DNA of 64,000 nt from Sycon ciliatum (GCF_964019385.1 NC_088643.1:81392699-81456698), one strand, 5' to 3'; shown: positions 11,598-22,967, counted from the first letter of the stretch. Numbers and translations: made by a program. The notes: a model not told the origin generated them from the sequence alone.

Positions 11598-12176
11598 TTA
11601 ATAGGAAACTAGGCCAAACACATTGATATGGGGGATATGGAGACAGAGCATTCTGAAGTATAATCCATATGGACTCTTGCTGTGAGTGTGACACTGACAG
11701 CACGTCAGCAGGATCAGGATGCCTTTTTCAGGAAACATCATCACTTTATCAGTCATCACCAGGGAGTGCAGGGAGTCGTACTCAAACTAGGGAGGTGACA
11801 CGGCACAGAAATCCGTGTCACATGGGTTGACTCGCACCCGTGACCCCTCGACCTCGTTGTTATTTTTGGAATAGTTCAGTCCAGTCCAGTCCGAAAGGTC
11901 ATACTCGGATTGACTCGCCTTCTGTACTTCACCTCCAAGCGTGCCGCATGGGTGTCTAGTTTTTGTTATTGAGGCAGCACATTTCGTTTACAGCCCATCA
12001 CTCGCCAGTATTCTTTGAAAGACTACCAGCAATTTTGTTAGCTCCTGCCATGTCCGAACTACTTGATAGCAGTGATGGCAATAGCAGCAGTTATGAAACG
12101 GCGTGTAGTGTTGCGGTAACTGTTCAGAACTTTTCAGAGTCGTATCCGAGGTTAATCCGAATACTAAAAATTGACC

Positions 12177-12700
12177 CAAATTGCACATAACACGAAGCTG
12201 GTTTTTGACAATTGTAAGTCGTGTATCTGCCCCATTTCTTCTTTATGACTTGCACAATACACCAGTCTTCCTAAACAACACATTTATAGCAGGGGTTAAG
12301 TACCATATAAGAGAAGTACAGCCAGTGATATTGTCATGTTGAAATACTACAATTTTGACACAAATTACACATAACACGAAGCCAGGTTTTGAAAATTGTA
12401 AGTCGTGTATCTGCCCAATTTCTTCTTTATGACTTGCACAATGGTCCAGTCTGCCTAAACAACACATTTATAGCAGTGGTTATGTACCATATTAGAGAAG
12501 TACAGCCAGTGATATTGTCATGTTGAAATACTACAATTTTGACACAAATTACACATAACACGAAGCCAGGTTTTGAAAATTGAAAGTCGTGTATCTGCCC
12601 CATTTCTTCTTTATGACTTGCACAATACACCAGTCTTCCTAAATAACACATTTATAGCAGGGGTTAATTAAGTACCATACAAGGGAGCTACATTGTACAT
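12177..12700. repeat. 184-bp tandem repeat, about 2.8 copies
   Basis: The word ACATAACACGAAG recurs at 12185, 12369 and 12553, exactly 184 bp apart, and the units are nearly identical. It lies inside the TIR element. Confidence 0.9.
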
Positions 12701-13028
12701 CTAGTCATACTGTCATAAACAGCCAGCATTTTTCCTGCAGCAGTCACACCACCATCGTCATTATTTCCAGGGAAATCCTCTTACATTGTCAGCTCCTATG
12801 TCGTTAGATACAATGTAGGGGGCTGTAGGACCGGCTCGTCAAAAATAGAGAACGTGAACAAGCGTGCTCGGGACGTCTCAGCAATCGTAGTATGCCTGAG
12901 CACTCCAATAAAAACTTGATCAATGGCAAAATCGTTCCCCACAGAAAAATCATACTTTGCGTTGCGGGTCTTGCGTTGCACGCTTGGAGGTGAAGTACAG
13001 AAGGCGAGTCGATCCGAGTACTGTATGA

Positions 13029-13061
<33 letters not shown>

Positions 13062-13340
13062 GTATAGACTTGATTGATTGGAGAATTCGTCGAATGATGT
13101 TCAAACCAGAGGTTATAAAGCAAAAGAAAGGTGAGAACCGCAGGAGTGAGAATAGTAGGAACACAAGGTGTTACCATAAGACAAGCAAGAAGTGTCAAGG
13201 TAAAACTATTACAGGCACCCATTTTGATAATCCAGGGGATGGCCCACGCCTGGTAAAAAGAATAAAATAGAAAAGAATCATGACAAGTACATGACTAGAC
13301 CTCTAGACAAAAATGTACATGTCTGACTTTACTCTTTAGT

Positions 13341-15019
13341 TCAACAGTCCTGCAAGGAAACACGTGCCTCGGCTACCACTACAGACGCGGGGTCCCTGGT
13401 GACACGGTGTGCGGATGATCTTGCCCCACGAAGGCACATCACGCTAGCTCGGACTAATGCAAAGCTTAGCTTGCAGCGAAGCCATGCCATCGTCACGGAG
13501 TACGGCTCCTTCAGCTTGTCAGATAGCATGCTGGCAAGACGCTTGAACAGGGCCGATGCACACTTGCTAGTGCCACCAGTGGCTGACAGCACTACTGGCA
13601 CGAACGTGGCGCGGTCAACCTCAAGCAGACGCTGCTCATATCTCCGGCGTTTCTCCTTTTCATGACGTGCATACACTGAGGAAACTGAGGCAGCGCGATT
13701 TGAGGCAGCGTAGGGGTTGAAAACCCTTATATCAAGAAAGGTGCGCTCAAATCGGCCACCCCAGATTCCGTTGGCGGCAACATCAAGACGAGCCTGATCA
13801 GCGGTCGTTGTGGACAGAAGCCGGAATTTCTCTCCGGTGACTGGCTGCAGCATCGGTTCTGTGCACACACCATGCGTGACCTGACGCAGAACATCAGCCG
13901 TGAGGTCTCGAATTTCATTGTGTCGAATACTGGGGAATCCCCCAGTACTGCAGGACAAGGCATGGGTGACGTCAAAGTTACCGTGGCCACAGACGCATCC
14001 TGATGGCAGGCGTGCTGGTGTCCACCCGTACCGGAGACAGAGGGCATCGCGAAACTCCGCCTTGGACAAACGAAATCCATGGATGGCTAGAGGGCGGCAA
14101 GTCAGCCAGCTGGAGGCCCCCTTCTCCGAAGCTAGGGTCAATTGCAGCTCAAGCTCTGCTCCAGCACCATCCTTGAAAGACTTCACGGCTGCCAGGAGGT
14201 TGGTTCGCAAAGTCGTACGTACCTCTGCCTTCATGCGGAGAACTTGCGCCGCGGTGCCATCTAGGGAGGAATCTTGGGCGATTAGTTTCTCCCACAGGGA
14301 TGTCGTGATCTTGCGTGAATTGCGGTAGTTGCCGCCCATAGATGTCGGGTCGGTGATGCCAAGACCACCATGGCGACATGGGAAGGCCAGCAGTGCACGC
14401 TCCTGAGAAGACGGTGGCGCGTGGCCTGTCAGAGCTGGGATCAGGATGTCCCGAATCACGTCTTCAAGACGACCAAACAGTGCAGGAGCATCCTCAAGGG
14501 TTCTTGAGAGAAAGGACCACCGCGGCTGTAGTCCCTGAATGAAGGCACTGTAGGCTGCCTGAGGTTGAGTCGATGCAAATTCAGCTAGACGACGAATCTG
14601 CTGGACCCAGTCGGTGACCTTATTAGCAACGTACTCTTCCACAAAGGACGGCGTGCCAAGGGCTGCTCCTAGATGACGACAACCATCCTTCTCAATACGC
14701 ACACCAGTACCAGCAAAAATCACAGTGGCTTCCTCGTACGCCTCGGGTTTCACGAGCAGGATCGACTTTGTTGCATTCAGGAAGTACCCATAATCCGACC
14801 CTTTTGCATTCAGGTCATCCCACCATCGCCGTAGCGGGCGTAGGCGGCCGCCAGCTGAAGAATCATCCGCGTACCATTCCTGTACCACGTCGGCAGAAGC
14901 AACATCAGCGATAAGCGGGGTGACACCCAAGGCATACGTAGGCATGGCAATGGGGTCACCCTGGGTGGTGCCTTCACACGATAGAATACTTTCTCCGTCG
15001 ACATAGAGACGAGCAGGGG
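13341..15019 (-). pseudogene. RT-zinc knuckle-restriction-like endonuclease ORF (RLE-type LINE), 5' truncated
   Basis: One open frame with no in-frame start: it begins inside the RT domain with ESILSCEGTTQGDPIAM, then the catalytic box VVQEWYADDSSAGG, and a thumb-like region (LRRWWDDLNAKGSDYGYFLN). Downstream are a candidate zinc site CVCGHGNFDVTHALSC (CxC...HxxxC) and a nuclease-like segment with HNEIRDLT, ARLDVAANG and TFLDIRVF. This order matches R2/NeSL-type non-LTR elements that cut DNA with a PD-(D/E)XK enzyme. Similar proteins are common in cnidarian and other invertebrate genomes; that is from memory. The fingers domain and the 5' part are missing, exactly where the terminal inverted repeat begins. 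Probably not mobile alone. Confidence 0.75.
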
Positions 15020-15241
15020 ATCGGACTGGACTGGGCTGAACTATTCCAAAAATAACAACGAGGGGTCACGGGTGCGAGTCAACCCCTAGGCCCTGTGACA
15101 CGGATTTCTGTGCATTGTCACCTCCCTGGTCATCACTCAGCTCGACATCATGGTATTACAATGTAGGTCAGGCGAAGGATCAGGTTTTCATGTACTCAGT
15201 CTTGGTACATGTAACTAATTAATAAGTAATTATTTTGTTTA

Positions 15242-16314
15242 GGGACCATCGCAAAAGTTCGCAGAAGCCCCTGAAACGAAGAGCATACGTTTGGGGGGGG
15301 GGGGGGGGGGGGGGAGGGAGTCGGTGCGAAAATCGCAAACCGGGCTTCAATTCAAAAAAGTATTGACGACATAATTATAGGAGCTGTAGGATTAGCATGC
15401 CATCACAGCCGGCGTAGATCGCTTGAATGTGAAAGCAATATACACCAATCAACGTTCATTGTAATGCTCAAACAGGGGCGTGCTCGGCCCCCCAACTAGG
15501 GGGTGCACGGGAGCCGAGGGGAGCCCCCCCCCCGGCAATTTTCGGCAACTTGTTTGCAACCTTTCTTGAATTTTAGAGCATATTTGCATACATTACAATT
15601 GCAATTACCCAGATTGAAAATTTTTGGGGGGTGCACGTGCTCCCCGTGCCCATCGCCGAGCACGCGCCTGTCAAAGGATACAACTGCATAGCTCTAGCTG
15701 TTCTCGTTCTTAGATCACCCACTGCAAGGTGATATCATCGTTGCATTTATAAAGTGCTGTACATTGTAACACACTGATACAACAATGCTTGTGTAGTATA
15801 TTATAATAATTATTACTGTATAACACCTTTATTTCGGTGTAATTTAAATTTCGGTAACTAACTTCGGTCCTGGATCACCTAATTTAACATTACACCTAAA
15901 TTTTCCGAAATACCAAAAATATGTAAAAATCATGAAAATCAGTGTCAAATTTAAAAAAATCAACTTGTATATGTACTGGTATACCGGTAGTACATTGTAC
16001 ATACATAACATGTACCGGTATTATGTGGAGCCTTTTGGCCTTGGCGGAGATAGTAGTGCAAGAGCGTTTTTTTTTTTTTTTTTTTGGTGCCATGCATACT
16101 GAATTTATCCTTACACCGAAAGGTCAGGGGTTGGCTTTTACCGAAATTTTACAACACCGAAAATAAGGTGATATACAGTATGTGTGAGCATCGAAGTGAA
16201 AAAATGAAGCCCATATTGTGACTGTCGTTTCGTTTGAGGGGGGAGGGAGGGGGGTCAGGCCCGAAACTCACGGTCTTCGTTTCGGGGGCTTCTGCGAACT
16301 TTTGCGATGGTCCC
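15242..16314. mobile_element. PIF/Harbinger-like MITE, 1.07 kb, with a nested insertion
   Basis: TTA at 15239-15241 and 16315-16317. The ends are GGGACCATCGCAAAAGTTCG and its reverse complement, with inverted similarity of about 45 bp. Three-base TTA duplications and GGG/GGC ends fit PIF/Harbinger. A poly-G run (15292-15314), a poly-T run (16070-16085) and a smaller element (15473-15670) lie inside. No ORF. Confidence 0.7.
15473..15670. mobile_element. 198-bp CAG-ended MITE with 5-bp target duplication
   Basis: TCAAA at 15468-15472 and 15671-15675. The ends are CAGGGGCGTGCTCGG and CCGAGCACGCGCCTG. It has the same CAG...CTG / 5-bp pattern as 39726-40047 and 46295-46493, compatible with hAT-like elements. 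Confidence 0.75.
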
Positions 16315-16360
16315 TTACCATGCTTACAGAAGCCTTGGACTCTGCCAAGCGTTGTTATGT

Positions 16361-16762
16361 AGTCAGGAGCACTACGCGTCCTCGCCTTGTAACATGCTGT
16401 CAAAATCGAAAATACATGTAAACTTGTAAGCTACTGTCGTAACTGCATGATATGAGTCGCCAACAATTATTGTTATTGTTACATCATTGCTGGCATACTA
16501 CTACTAGTACTACAGGTATATACAGAAGCCTTGCTTGGTAGTTAACATGTTTTTCGATTTTGACAGCATGTTACAAGGCGAGGACGCGTAGTGCTCCTGA
16601 CTACAACCATAAACCGGGTAGAGTAACGAGGGTCCGAACCTGGGTTTTCCCAATACGGTTCAAATGGTCGCAAGACCGGGACTCTGCCAACCGGTTTATG
16701 CCGGTTGTAGTCAGGAGCACTACGCGTCCTCGCCTTGTAACATGCTGTCAAAATCGAAAATA
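16361..16762. repeat. three copies of a ~50-bp terminal sequence, two in a hairpin
   Basis: GGAGCACTACGCGTCCTCGC recurs at about 16366, inverted near 16580 and direct near 16712. The pair at 16556-16605/16705-16762 encloses a central palindrome around GGTTTATGCCGG. They probably mark a small MITE plus a solo or broken copy. Confidence 0.6.
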
Positions 16763-17099
16763 CTAGTACTACAGTACTGCAGTTGGTAGATCTACGGCAG
16801 TGCACTACATAGTCATTGTAGTGCCACTAGTATAGTGCACTAGTGTCGTCAGTGACGTCTGCTGATCTGACGCGCATATCATATCCATCCACAGATTCCA
16901 CACACATCCGCGCACGTAGAGTCTACGATCTACGTAGACTACATCGACGTCATGCACATCACAGTCAGTTGCATAGACTACAAAAAAAAAAAATTGTAGC
17001 ATTACTATTAGTACTCGTGTTTATGCACTCTTGCTATCAATCTTGGATTCTTGTTCTAGTTTTTGTTGTCTGTAGTGTAATGGTGCAGCAAAGCTAAGA

Positions 17100-20000
17100 A
17101 TGGATTCTCAGAAAGTCAACAGGGTAATATTACCTGGAGATGTTCTTGGTGAAGTGACTGAAAAGGTAAAATTGCGATTTGGTCCTGGAATTCGCCGTGG
17201 AGGTGATGAGATAATTGCTACGAAAAGTGGAATACTTCGTCACCGACGACCCGTGACATATTGGATTGACAACAACCAACGACGAGTAAGTACAATATAA
17301 CAGTACGTTATTAGGGAGAATACATGCTACAAGAAAGAGTGTATAACGAAAAAAAACTCTTTTTACGGGCAAAATAAACAGTATAAATGCAACACGAAAC
17401 TGGTAAGGAGACATACAATTCTACAAATCAGAATGTAGATGGAATTATAATTGAAACGAGACTGAATGTAGGGTCACTCAAGTGGAAGTTATTCTTTCAC
17501 AGTGATACGATCAGCTATTACTGTTGGCTTCAAAAACACGTACAAATACAATGTGCTGCAGAAGTGTTGATGATGTACTTTAGAACTGCTCTTTTGAAAG
17601 TCTTATCCAGGCGCCTCGAAGGGTACCCGTATCTCAGAATCGTCTGTACCTCAGAAAACACTACCGCCACGATGGATTTGACACATCAGCCTCTTCAAAT
17701 AGACTCACTCAACGACTATTGATACAATCCACATGCCTTCACAATAGGATCTGCGGGTTCTGACCTTTGATATGTGCTGAAATGGTTTACTGTAAGACAT
17801 GTTATTATAACGAGTCGCAAATTTAACGATTGTCCAAAATTCATAGGTTCACAAGAAGATACGTTAACGATCTTGCAGTCTTCAGACATATCTGCACACA
17901 ACACATATGAGGCATTAGAGCCTCAACAGAACTTATTATAACGAAAAAATCGCACCTGTTAAAACGTTAGATTTACTTCCTCGTTATAATTACATGTCTT
18001 ACAGTAGTTGACGGACATGAAAAGGAAGACTTTCTAGAGTCGAATGCAGGTTTATACCTGCAAGGTGTCTAGGTACACATCTCTTATGTGTGTAGCAAGG
18101 CGAAGCTTAGCCTGGTCCATGTCTTGGCCATGATGGAGGAATGCTTCTTGGGTCTTCAGTCTCGGATAGCAAGCACCTGTCCCCGGGGAAAATTGCGATT
18201 CCGCGGCCGCGTTTTTTTCCGCGTTTTTTGCGATTTTTTAAAAGACCGCGTTTTCCGCGATTTTCCCGCGTTTTTTGAACTTTTTTGTTGCACTACACGT
18301 ACACACAGTGCACTGTTCGGTCAGCAACGTCTCATCGTGGCGGCTTTTTACTCAAATATGACGAGTTCTTACACCAGAGACTTGTAACTGATTGATTTCA
18401 CTACATACTCACTGAAAATTGCCGCACATCAATAATATTCACCGCATATTCACCGCATATTTACCGCAAATTCACCGCAAATTATGCCATAATATGCCGC
18501 GTTTCCCCCCGCGTTTTTTGCGATTTTTTTCCGCAATTTTCCCCGGGGACAGAAGCACTTGTACAGGGAAGTGACTGAACAAACCATGTCATCATGTGCC
18601 CCAGAACACCACGGGGATATAGCTTGCTCATTATGCATGCCAGATGTTCATAGACTCAATGCTTATCCTGTTCATGATGCCTATACTATAGCATGTTGCT
18701 GTGGTAGAAAAAGCTCAGCTGGTGGGAGCGTGGGAATTACTGTAAAGCGACAAACTTTCGCGGCGCGCAAATTTAGCGTTTTCATCAATCGGGCTGGTTC
18801 ACGATGAGAAACTTTTGCGATTCTATCTCCAGTCGGATCTTGTACTGTCTACAATCAATGTACGGAGAGGTTTGCGGCGATTTATATTCGCGAATGTGTG
18901 GTGGTCGCGAAAATAGCGAAATTTAATCTCTCGCGAAAGTTTCTCACTTTACAGTAAAGACTGGCATGTTGAAGTACAGCTGCAAATGGAACACCTCATT
19001 GTGAACTGGTGGAAGTCTTCTACATGTGGGAGGGATTATAACATACGAATGCCTGCAAACCCAGTGCCTGTCGTAGTTTTGGGCACTGATTGCTTTATTC
19101 CCAAGATTTGCTAGATATAGTACGTCAGGCAAAGGGAGGGTGCTGCTGCACAACCAAATAAACAACGTTTGTGCATGCTAGTGATGTTTGCTCATACCAT
19201 GTGACCAAAAAAAAAAGATCACACTGGTCATCAATATCCATTGTAATTATGCCGAGAAACATTGTGCAGATTCCATAGAGATTTCATGTACAGCCACCAA
19301 CGTGAGGGCCTGTGGGGAAAAGTTCTCTCATAAGTGCTTTTGTGTTGTCGCCCTTTTCTTGCTCATGTGCCGCTGTCCAGTATGTACCAGTTGTGGATGA
19401 ATTCGTGATCGGTGTGGTGACTGGAAAGCCATCCATGGACGTTTATCGAGTTGATATTGGCGGCAGCATGCCCGCCTCATTGTCATACCTGAACTTTGAA
19501 GGTGCGACGAAACGCAATCGGCCCGCTGTACAGGTACAGTGCTGCAATTGTTTGATTGTACTCTTGTAATTGTTATGTTACGACATGTACTGTGAAGTAG
19601 GGCAAGAGCGCCCCAACAACTTGACCCCTTCTTGGTCCTGTTTTGGAGCTGAGCAGATGAACGCATCCTGATTGTAGGTCTAGGTCATGCAGAACAACAA
19701 GGACAATCTAGGCCTGATTGGCCTTGTTGTTCTGTATTACGCTCTGCCTCCGCGGTGTTGAGCACTGCCAGCACGCTGGGTACATCCTCCGGTCTAGGTC
19801 CTGCAACAGAAGCAGTGTACGCACAGTTCACATGCTGCCGTCTATCTGTGCTTGTTCCACTTCTGAGCAGTAGTGATCTCCAAACCAGACCGGTGAAGCG
19901 AGACCATGATTCATGTTAACACCGTATTCATTTACACTGGGCCGGTTCTTTGGTTATGAATCAAGGTGGGACACTGTACCAGAATCAAAAGTTCCATTTC

Positions 20001-21587
20001 ATTCATTCAAAACCGTCTTTTTTTTAATTATTGCCTCAGCTTCAGGAAGCTTTTGATTCTTGCAGTAAGAGTGGGAGAGAGAGAGAGAGATGATTTAGTT
20101 TAGAGCCAGCACATGTTTATCCTATGCACTATACTTTAACTGGCTGTGTTGGCTATAGGTTGGTGACACCATCTACGGTCAGTTGATCGTTGCCAGCAAG
20201 GATATGGAGCCCGAGATGACATGTGTCAGCGTGGCAGGAAAAGCCAATGGAATGGGTGTCCTGGAAGGTGGTCTCATGTTCCAGTGCTCGCTTGGCTTAA
20301 GTCGCAAGTAAGTTGACTTAGTATTTGTGGGGTGGTGACGTTCCACGGAGGTGCAACGGTGGTTCTTGACCTCCCTGGTACGCAGTTCCGGAATGAAGTA
20401 GTTGTAATAGGATGTGTACTTCTTCACTAAACCAAGTGGCTGGACTCCCATAATGAGGAATGTGTGTCAGTAGGTGTAATGTGCACTGCAACATGGCTGT
20501 AGCCTGGACAGAAACCTAACCTATCCATAGCGTAAAATCCTCTTGAGCCACCTGTGTAATGTAGTACATTTGCTGCAATGTCCCGCTGTGCTAGTGGCGG
20601 TGTTCGTTCAGAGCTAGATGATTTCCACTACGGTTGCTTGCTGGTTGCTTACTCAGGGAAGTCAGAATAGCAACAATGATGTACTAGTTACCGTATTTCC
20701 ACAAATAGTAAGCCGGTCTACTATTTTTTCAACCTCGTCCTAACCCGGCCTTATAATCGAGGACGGTCTTGTATTCGAGGACGGTCTTTTATTCTTTCAT
20801 CCCAGTTTGACCCCGGTCTTCTATTTCTCGCCACACAGCTTTACCCCTGTTCTTCCATTTTCTTCTACACAGTTTGAGCACGGTCTTCTATTTTTTCCCA
20901 CAGTTTGAGCACGGTCTTCTATTTTTAACACAAGAACAAAGACTCATTTAGTAGGCCCGGTCTTCTAATCGGAGGCAGTCTTTTATTTTTTCAATTGCCC
21001 CCTGCCCCGGCCTTGTATACGAGGAAGGCGTTGTATACGAGGACGGCCTTTTATTTGCGGAAATACGGTACCTGGACTATTGTTCTGACTGAAAGTGACA
21101 CGGCTCCACTCTGGTCATTGTGGTTGGGGCTTTGCGTAGGCGAAGGTTTTCACTTGATTTGTGCCCCATATATTGGTGAAATCATATTGAATCAAATGAA
21201 TTTCCAAAGTGTCACCACTTTTTTTCAAATAGAGGTCCCTTCTACAGTGGGGCTCTGTTTTTTATTGCTGCAGTTACGCCTTGTTGACCACATAGAACCA
21301 TACAGTAAGCAGCCTAGGGACTTTAGACAACTGTCTAGAACCATACAGAAATATCTTTGTCTGTGTCTTGTTGCAGGCTTCTAGTTACCAACTCTCCGAT
21401 TCTGGCTGCGTTCGGCAAGCGCTTCCGCTTTGAGATAACAGTGGGGACAAACGGTCGCGTATGGGTGAAGTCCCCTTCGATTGGTCAGACAATTGCTCTT
21501 TGTAACAGCTTGGATGCGGCAAGTCAGATGACAATGGAGCAGATCGAAGCTATGCTCTCGAAATTGGAGAAAGCTGCTCACAACTGA
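17100..21587 (+). CDS. EXOSC3: exosome complex component Rrp40 (EXOSC3), 4 exons
   Basis: A cap subunit of the RNA exosome: it binds RNA through S1 and KH domains and guides substrates to the 3'-5' nuclease in nucleus and cytoplasm. Exons: 17100-17285, 19381-19533, 20159-20307, 21377-21587, all with GT-AG introns and matching phases, giving 232 residues. The N-terminal part has [20 protein letters not shown]; the S1 region has [20 protein letters not shown] and [13 protein letters not shown]; then [20 protein letters not shown] and [11 protein letters not shown]; the KH region has [14 protein letters not shown], the family's divergent GxNGxxW loop. All align with animal Rrp40, whose vertebrate forms are longer at the N terminus. 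The start is the first ATG before VILPGDVL. The introns hold four MITEs. Confidence 0.95.
17790..18004. mobile_element. TA-flanked MITE in EXOSC3 intron 1
   Basis: The ends CTGTAAGACATG and CATGTCTTACAG, then TTATAACGAG-type sequence on both sides, are flanked by TA (17788-17789, 18005-18006). Tc1/mariner-pogo style. Confidence 0.7.
18177..18552. mobile_element. CTGTCCC-family MITE, copy 1 (6-bp target duplication)
   Basis: AAGCAC at 18171-18176 and 18553-18558. The ends are CTGTCCCCGGGGAAAATTGC and its reverse complement, followed by CCGCGGCCGCG and many GCGTTTTTTGCG words on both strands. It lies in EXOSC3 intron 1. Relatives are at 24320-24970 and 25469-25918. Confidence 0.85.
18740..18954. 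mobile_element. TA-flanked MITE in EXOSC3 intron 1
   Basis: The ends CTGTAAAGCGACAAACTTTC and GAAAGTTTCTCACTTTACAG are flanked by TA. Partial relatives occur near 32660-32930 and 43915-43995. Confidence 0.65.
20691..21068. mobile_element. TA-flanked CCGTATTTCC MITE in EXOSC3 intron 3
   Basis: The ends CCGTATTTCC and GGAAATACGG are flanked by TA. The interior holds repeated CGGTCTTCTATTTTT-type words. Its terminal sequence is shared with 35383-35565. Confidence 0.65.
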
Positions 21588-21989
21588 TTGTCTGTGTCAT
21601 GAGTGCTTGTATTATTCTCATTCCATTTTGAACCCCTTCTTACCAGCCAGTACATGTACATTTTTAAATCTGGGCTTGGCTAGTATTCTGGTTCCTTGTA
21701 CATACTTTTTACCTGTACGAAGTTAAGGAGTCGTACCATTTTTGCTTTTTTGATTTGGATTGGCTAGTAGTAGCCTGATTCCTTGTACATACTTTTACCT
21801 GTACAAAGTTAAGGAGTTGTACAAATACCTTTTTAATGTTTCCTCTTCAAGTGTATGAAGATACTCAGTTTAACTTGTACATTTTGTATATACTTTTGAG
21901 CTTCAATCTCATTATCCTAATGCTTACTTTAGTCTGCTGTAACAAGTTACATGACGCTTGCAGTATAGTGTATAGAAAATGGTGTGCAT

Positions 21990-21995
21990 AATAAA
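21990..21995 (+). promoter_or_regulatory. EXOSC3 polyadenylation signal
   Basis: AATAAA about 400 bp after the stop, followed by a T-rich tract. Likely the 3' end of the EXOSC3 transcript. Confidence 0.55.
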
Positions 21996-22202
21996 CAATC
22001 TTTTTTTTGACATTCTAAGTCACAGTGACTACTTGAGGCTATTATTCTCTCTGCGTGGATGAGTCGGTGCTATCCTTGTTTTGAGTAGAGGGCAGGGACG
22101 GCTACAGGACTTCCTGGCAGAAGGTACGAGCAAGAGTGCATACACCTTTTACGTATCCTTGGTATGTACCCAACTTTCATTGGTCTGTTTCAGTTCATAT
22201 AC

Positions 22203-22320
22203 AGTACAACCTGTAACTAAAGACCACCGTGACTAGCGGCCAGCCTGGTACTACAGACCACTTCGCCAGGCACGTACGGTCTCACATTATGGTTGTGCGG
22301 TGCAAACCTCTAATTTGAAG
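22203..22320. mobile_element. fragment of a Tigger-like element
   Basis: CAGTACAACCTGTAACTAAAGACCACCGTGACTAGCGG-type sequence matches the starts of 33044-33233 and of the element at 63271. The right end is not recognisable, so the copy is truncated. Confidence 0.55.
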
Positions 22321-22967
22321 TATGAAAGGTTGAAATTTCTTCTCCTCAGCCCCTCAAATAATACCTCTTGCATGACACCATACATATCCAATATTATTTC
22401 ATGGTACGGCATGGAGGTCGGAAGGTCTGTTCCCAGCAAATCGGAGCTCTTTGAACTGGGATATTTACAACAGCCGTGAATCACTTGTAAACAAAGGCGC
22501 AGCATGATTGTAGAATTGTGTTGTACTTGTACTAGGCTGTAGTTGGTGAATGCATCCACTATCATCCAGGGCTCCCAAGAGGATCTCCAAGAATCCATAG
22601 ATTTACCTAGGCTACAATCAAGAGTACATAACCCCTTGTAGTAGATTGATATCCAGTACAATCATGTAGGCAAGTAAGTAGTTATCACCCTCGCCTCGCA
22701 CTGGGTAATACCCTGTACGACTACTTATCGTCAAGAGTACGTGTTATGTACACTGCGCATGTGCTCTTGTCACGAGTATAGTTGTGGTATTCACAGTCTC
22801 GTTCTACAAAAGAGCTTTGAATTGAAGTACAAAAAGCATTTTCTTTTAACCCCCCCCCCCCCCCCCAAATATTACCTTGTGTAAATTGAAATTGTTGAGT
22901 AAAAAATCTAAATAATATTGAGTGATAGACATGCCCATTAAATCATGATATCAGGGTACTAGTATTA

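Larger units (their letters stand above)
6250..11664 (-). mobile_element. DIRS-type tyrosine-recombinase retrotransposon, near complete, inactive
   Basis: Read on the minus strand the order is: left end and inverted terminal repeat, Gag-like ORF, reverse transcriptase, RNase H, Dam-like methylase, tyrosine recombinase, internal complementary region (6535-6660), right inverted terminal repeat. The internal complementary region is the reverse complement of the two outer ends joined, the hallmark of DIRS elements, which replicate through a circle and integrate by recombinase without target duplication. The coding region has frameshifts, a ~220-bp internal duplication and a recombinase deletion, so this copy is dead. 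An 861-bp TTAA element interrupts the left terminal repeat. Confidence 0.9.
11789..15127. mobile_element. 3.3-kb element with ~105-bp terminal inverted repeats enclosing an RT ORF
   Basis: 11789-11893 (AGGGAGGTGACAC...) recurs as reverse complement at about 15019-15127 (...GTCACCTCCCT), including the string AATAACAACGAGG on one strand. A second inverted pair joins 11900-11945 with 12975-13029. The interior holds the 184-bp tandem array and the truncated RT ORF. No convincing target duplication was seen. Confidence 0.65.

Noticed and set aside
10889-11612. Paired ORFs on both strands
   Set aside because: Mirror images produced by the foldback arms.
17387-17722. 111-codon ORF in EXOSC3 intron 1
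   Set aside because: No recognisable domain, and the EXOSC3 protein is complete and in phase without it.
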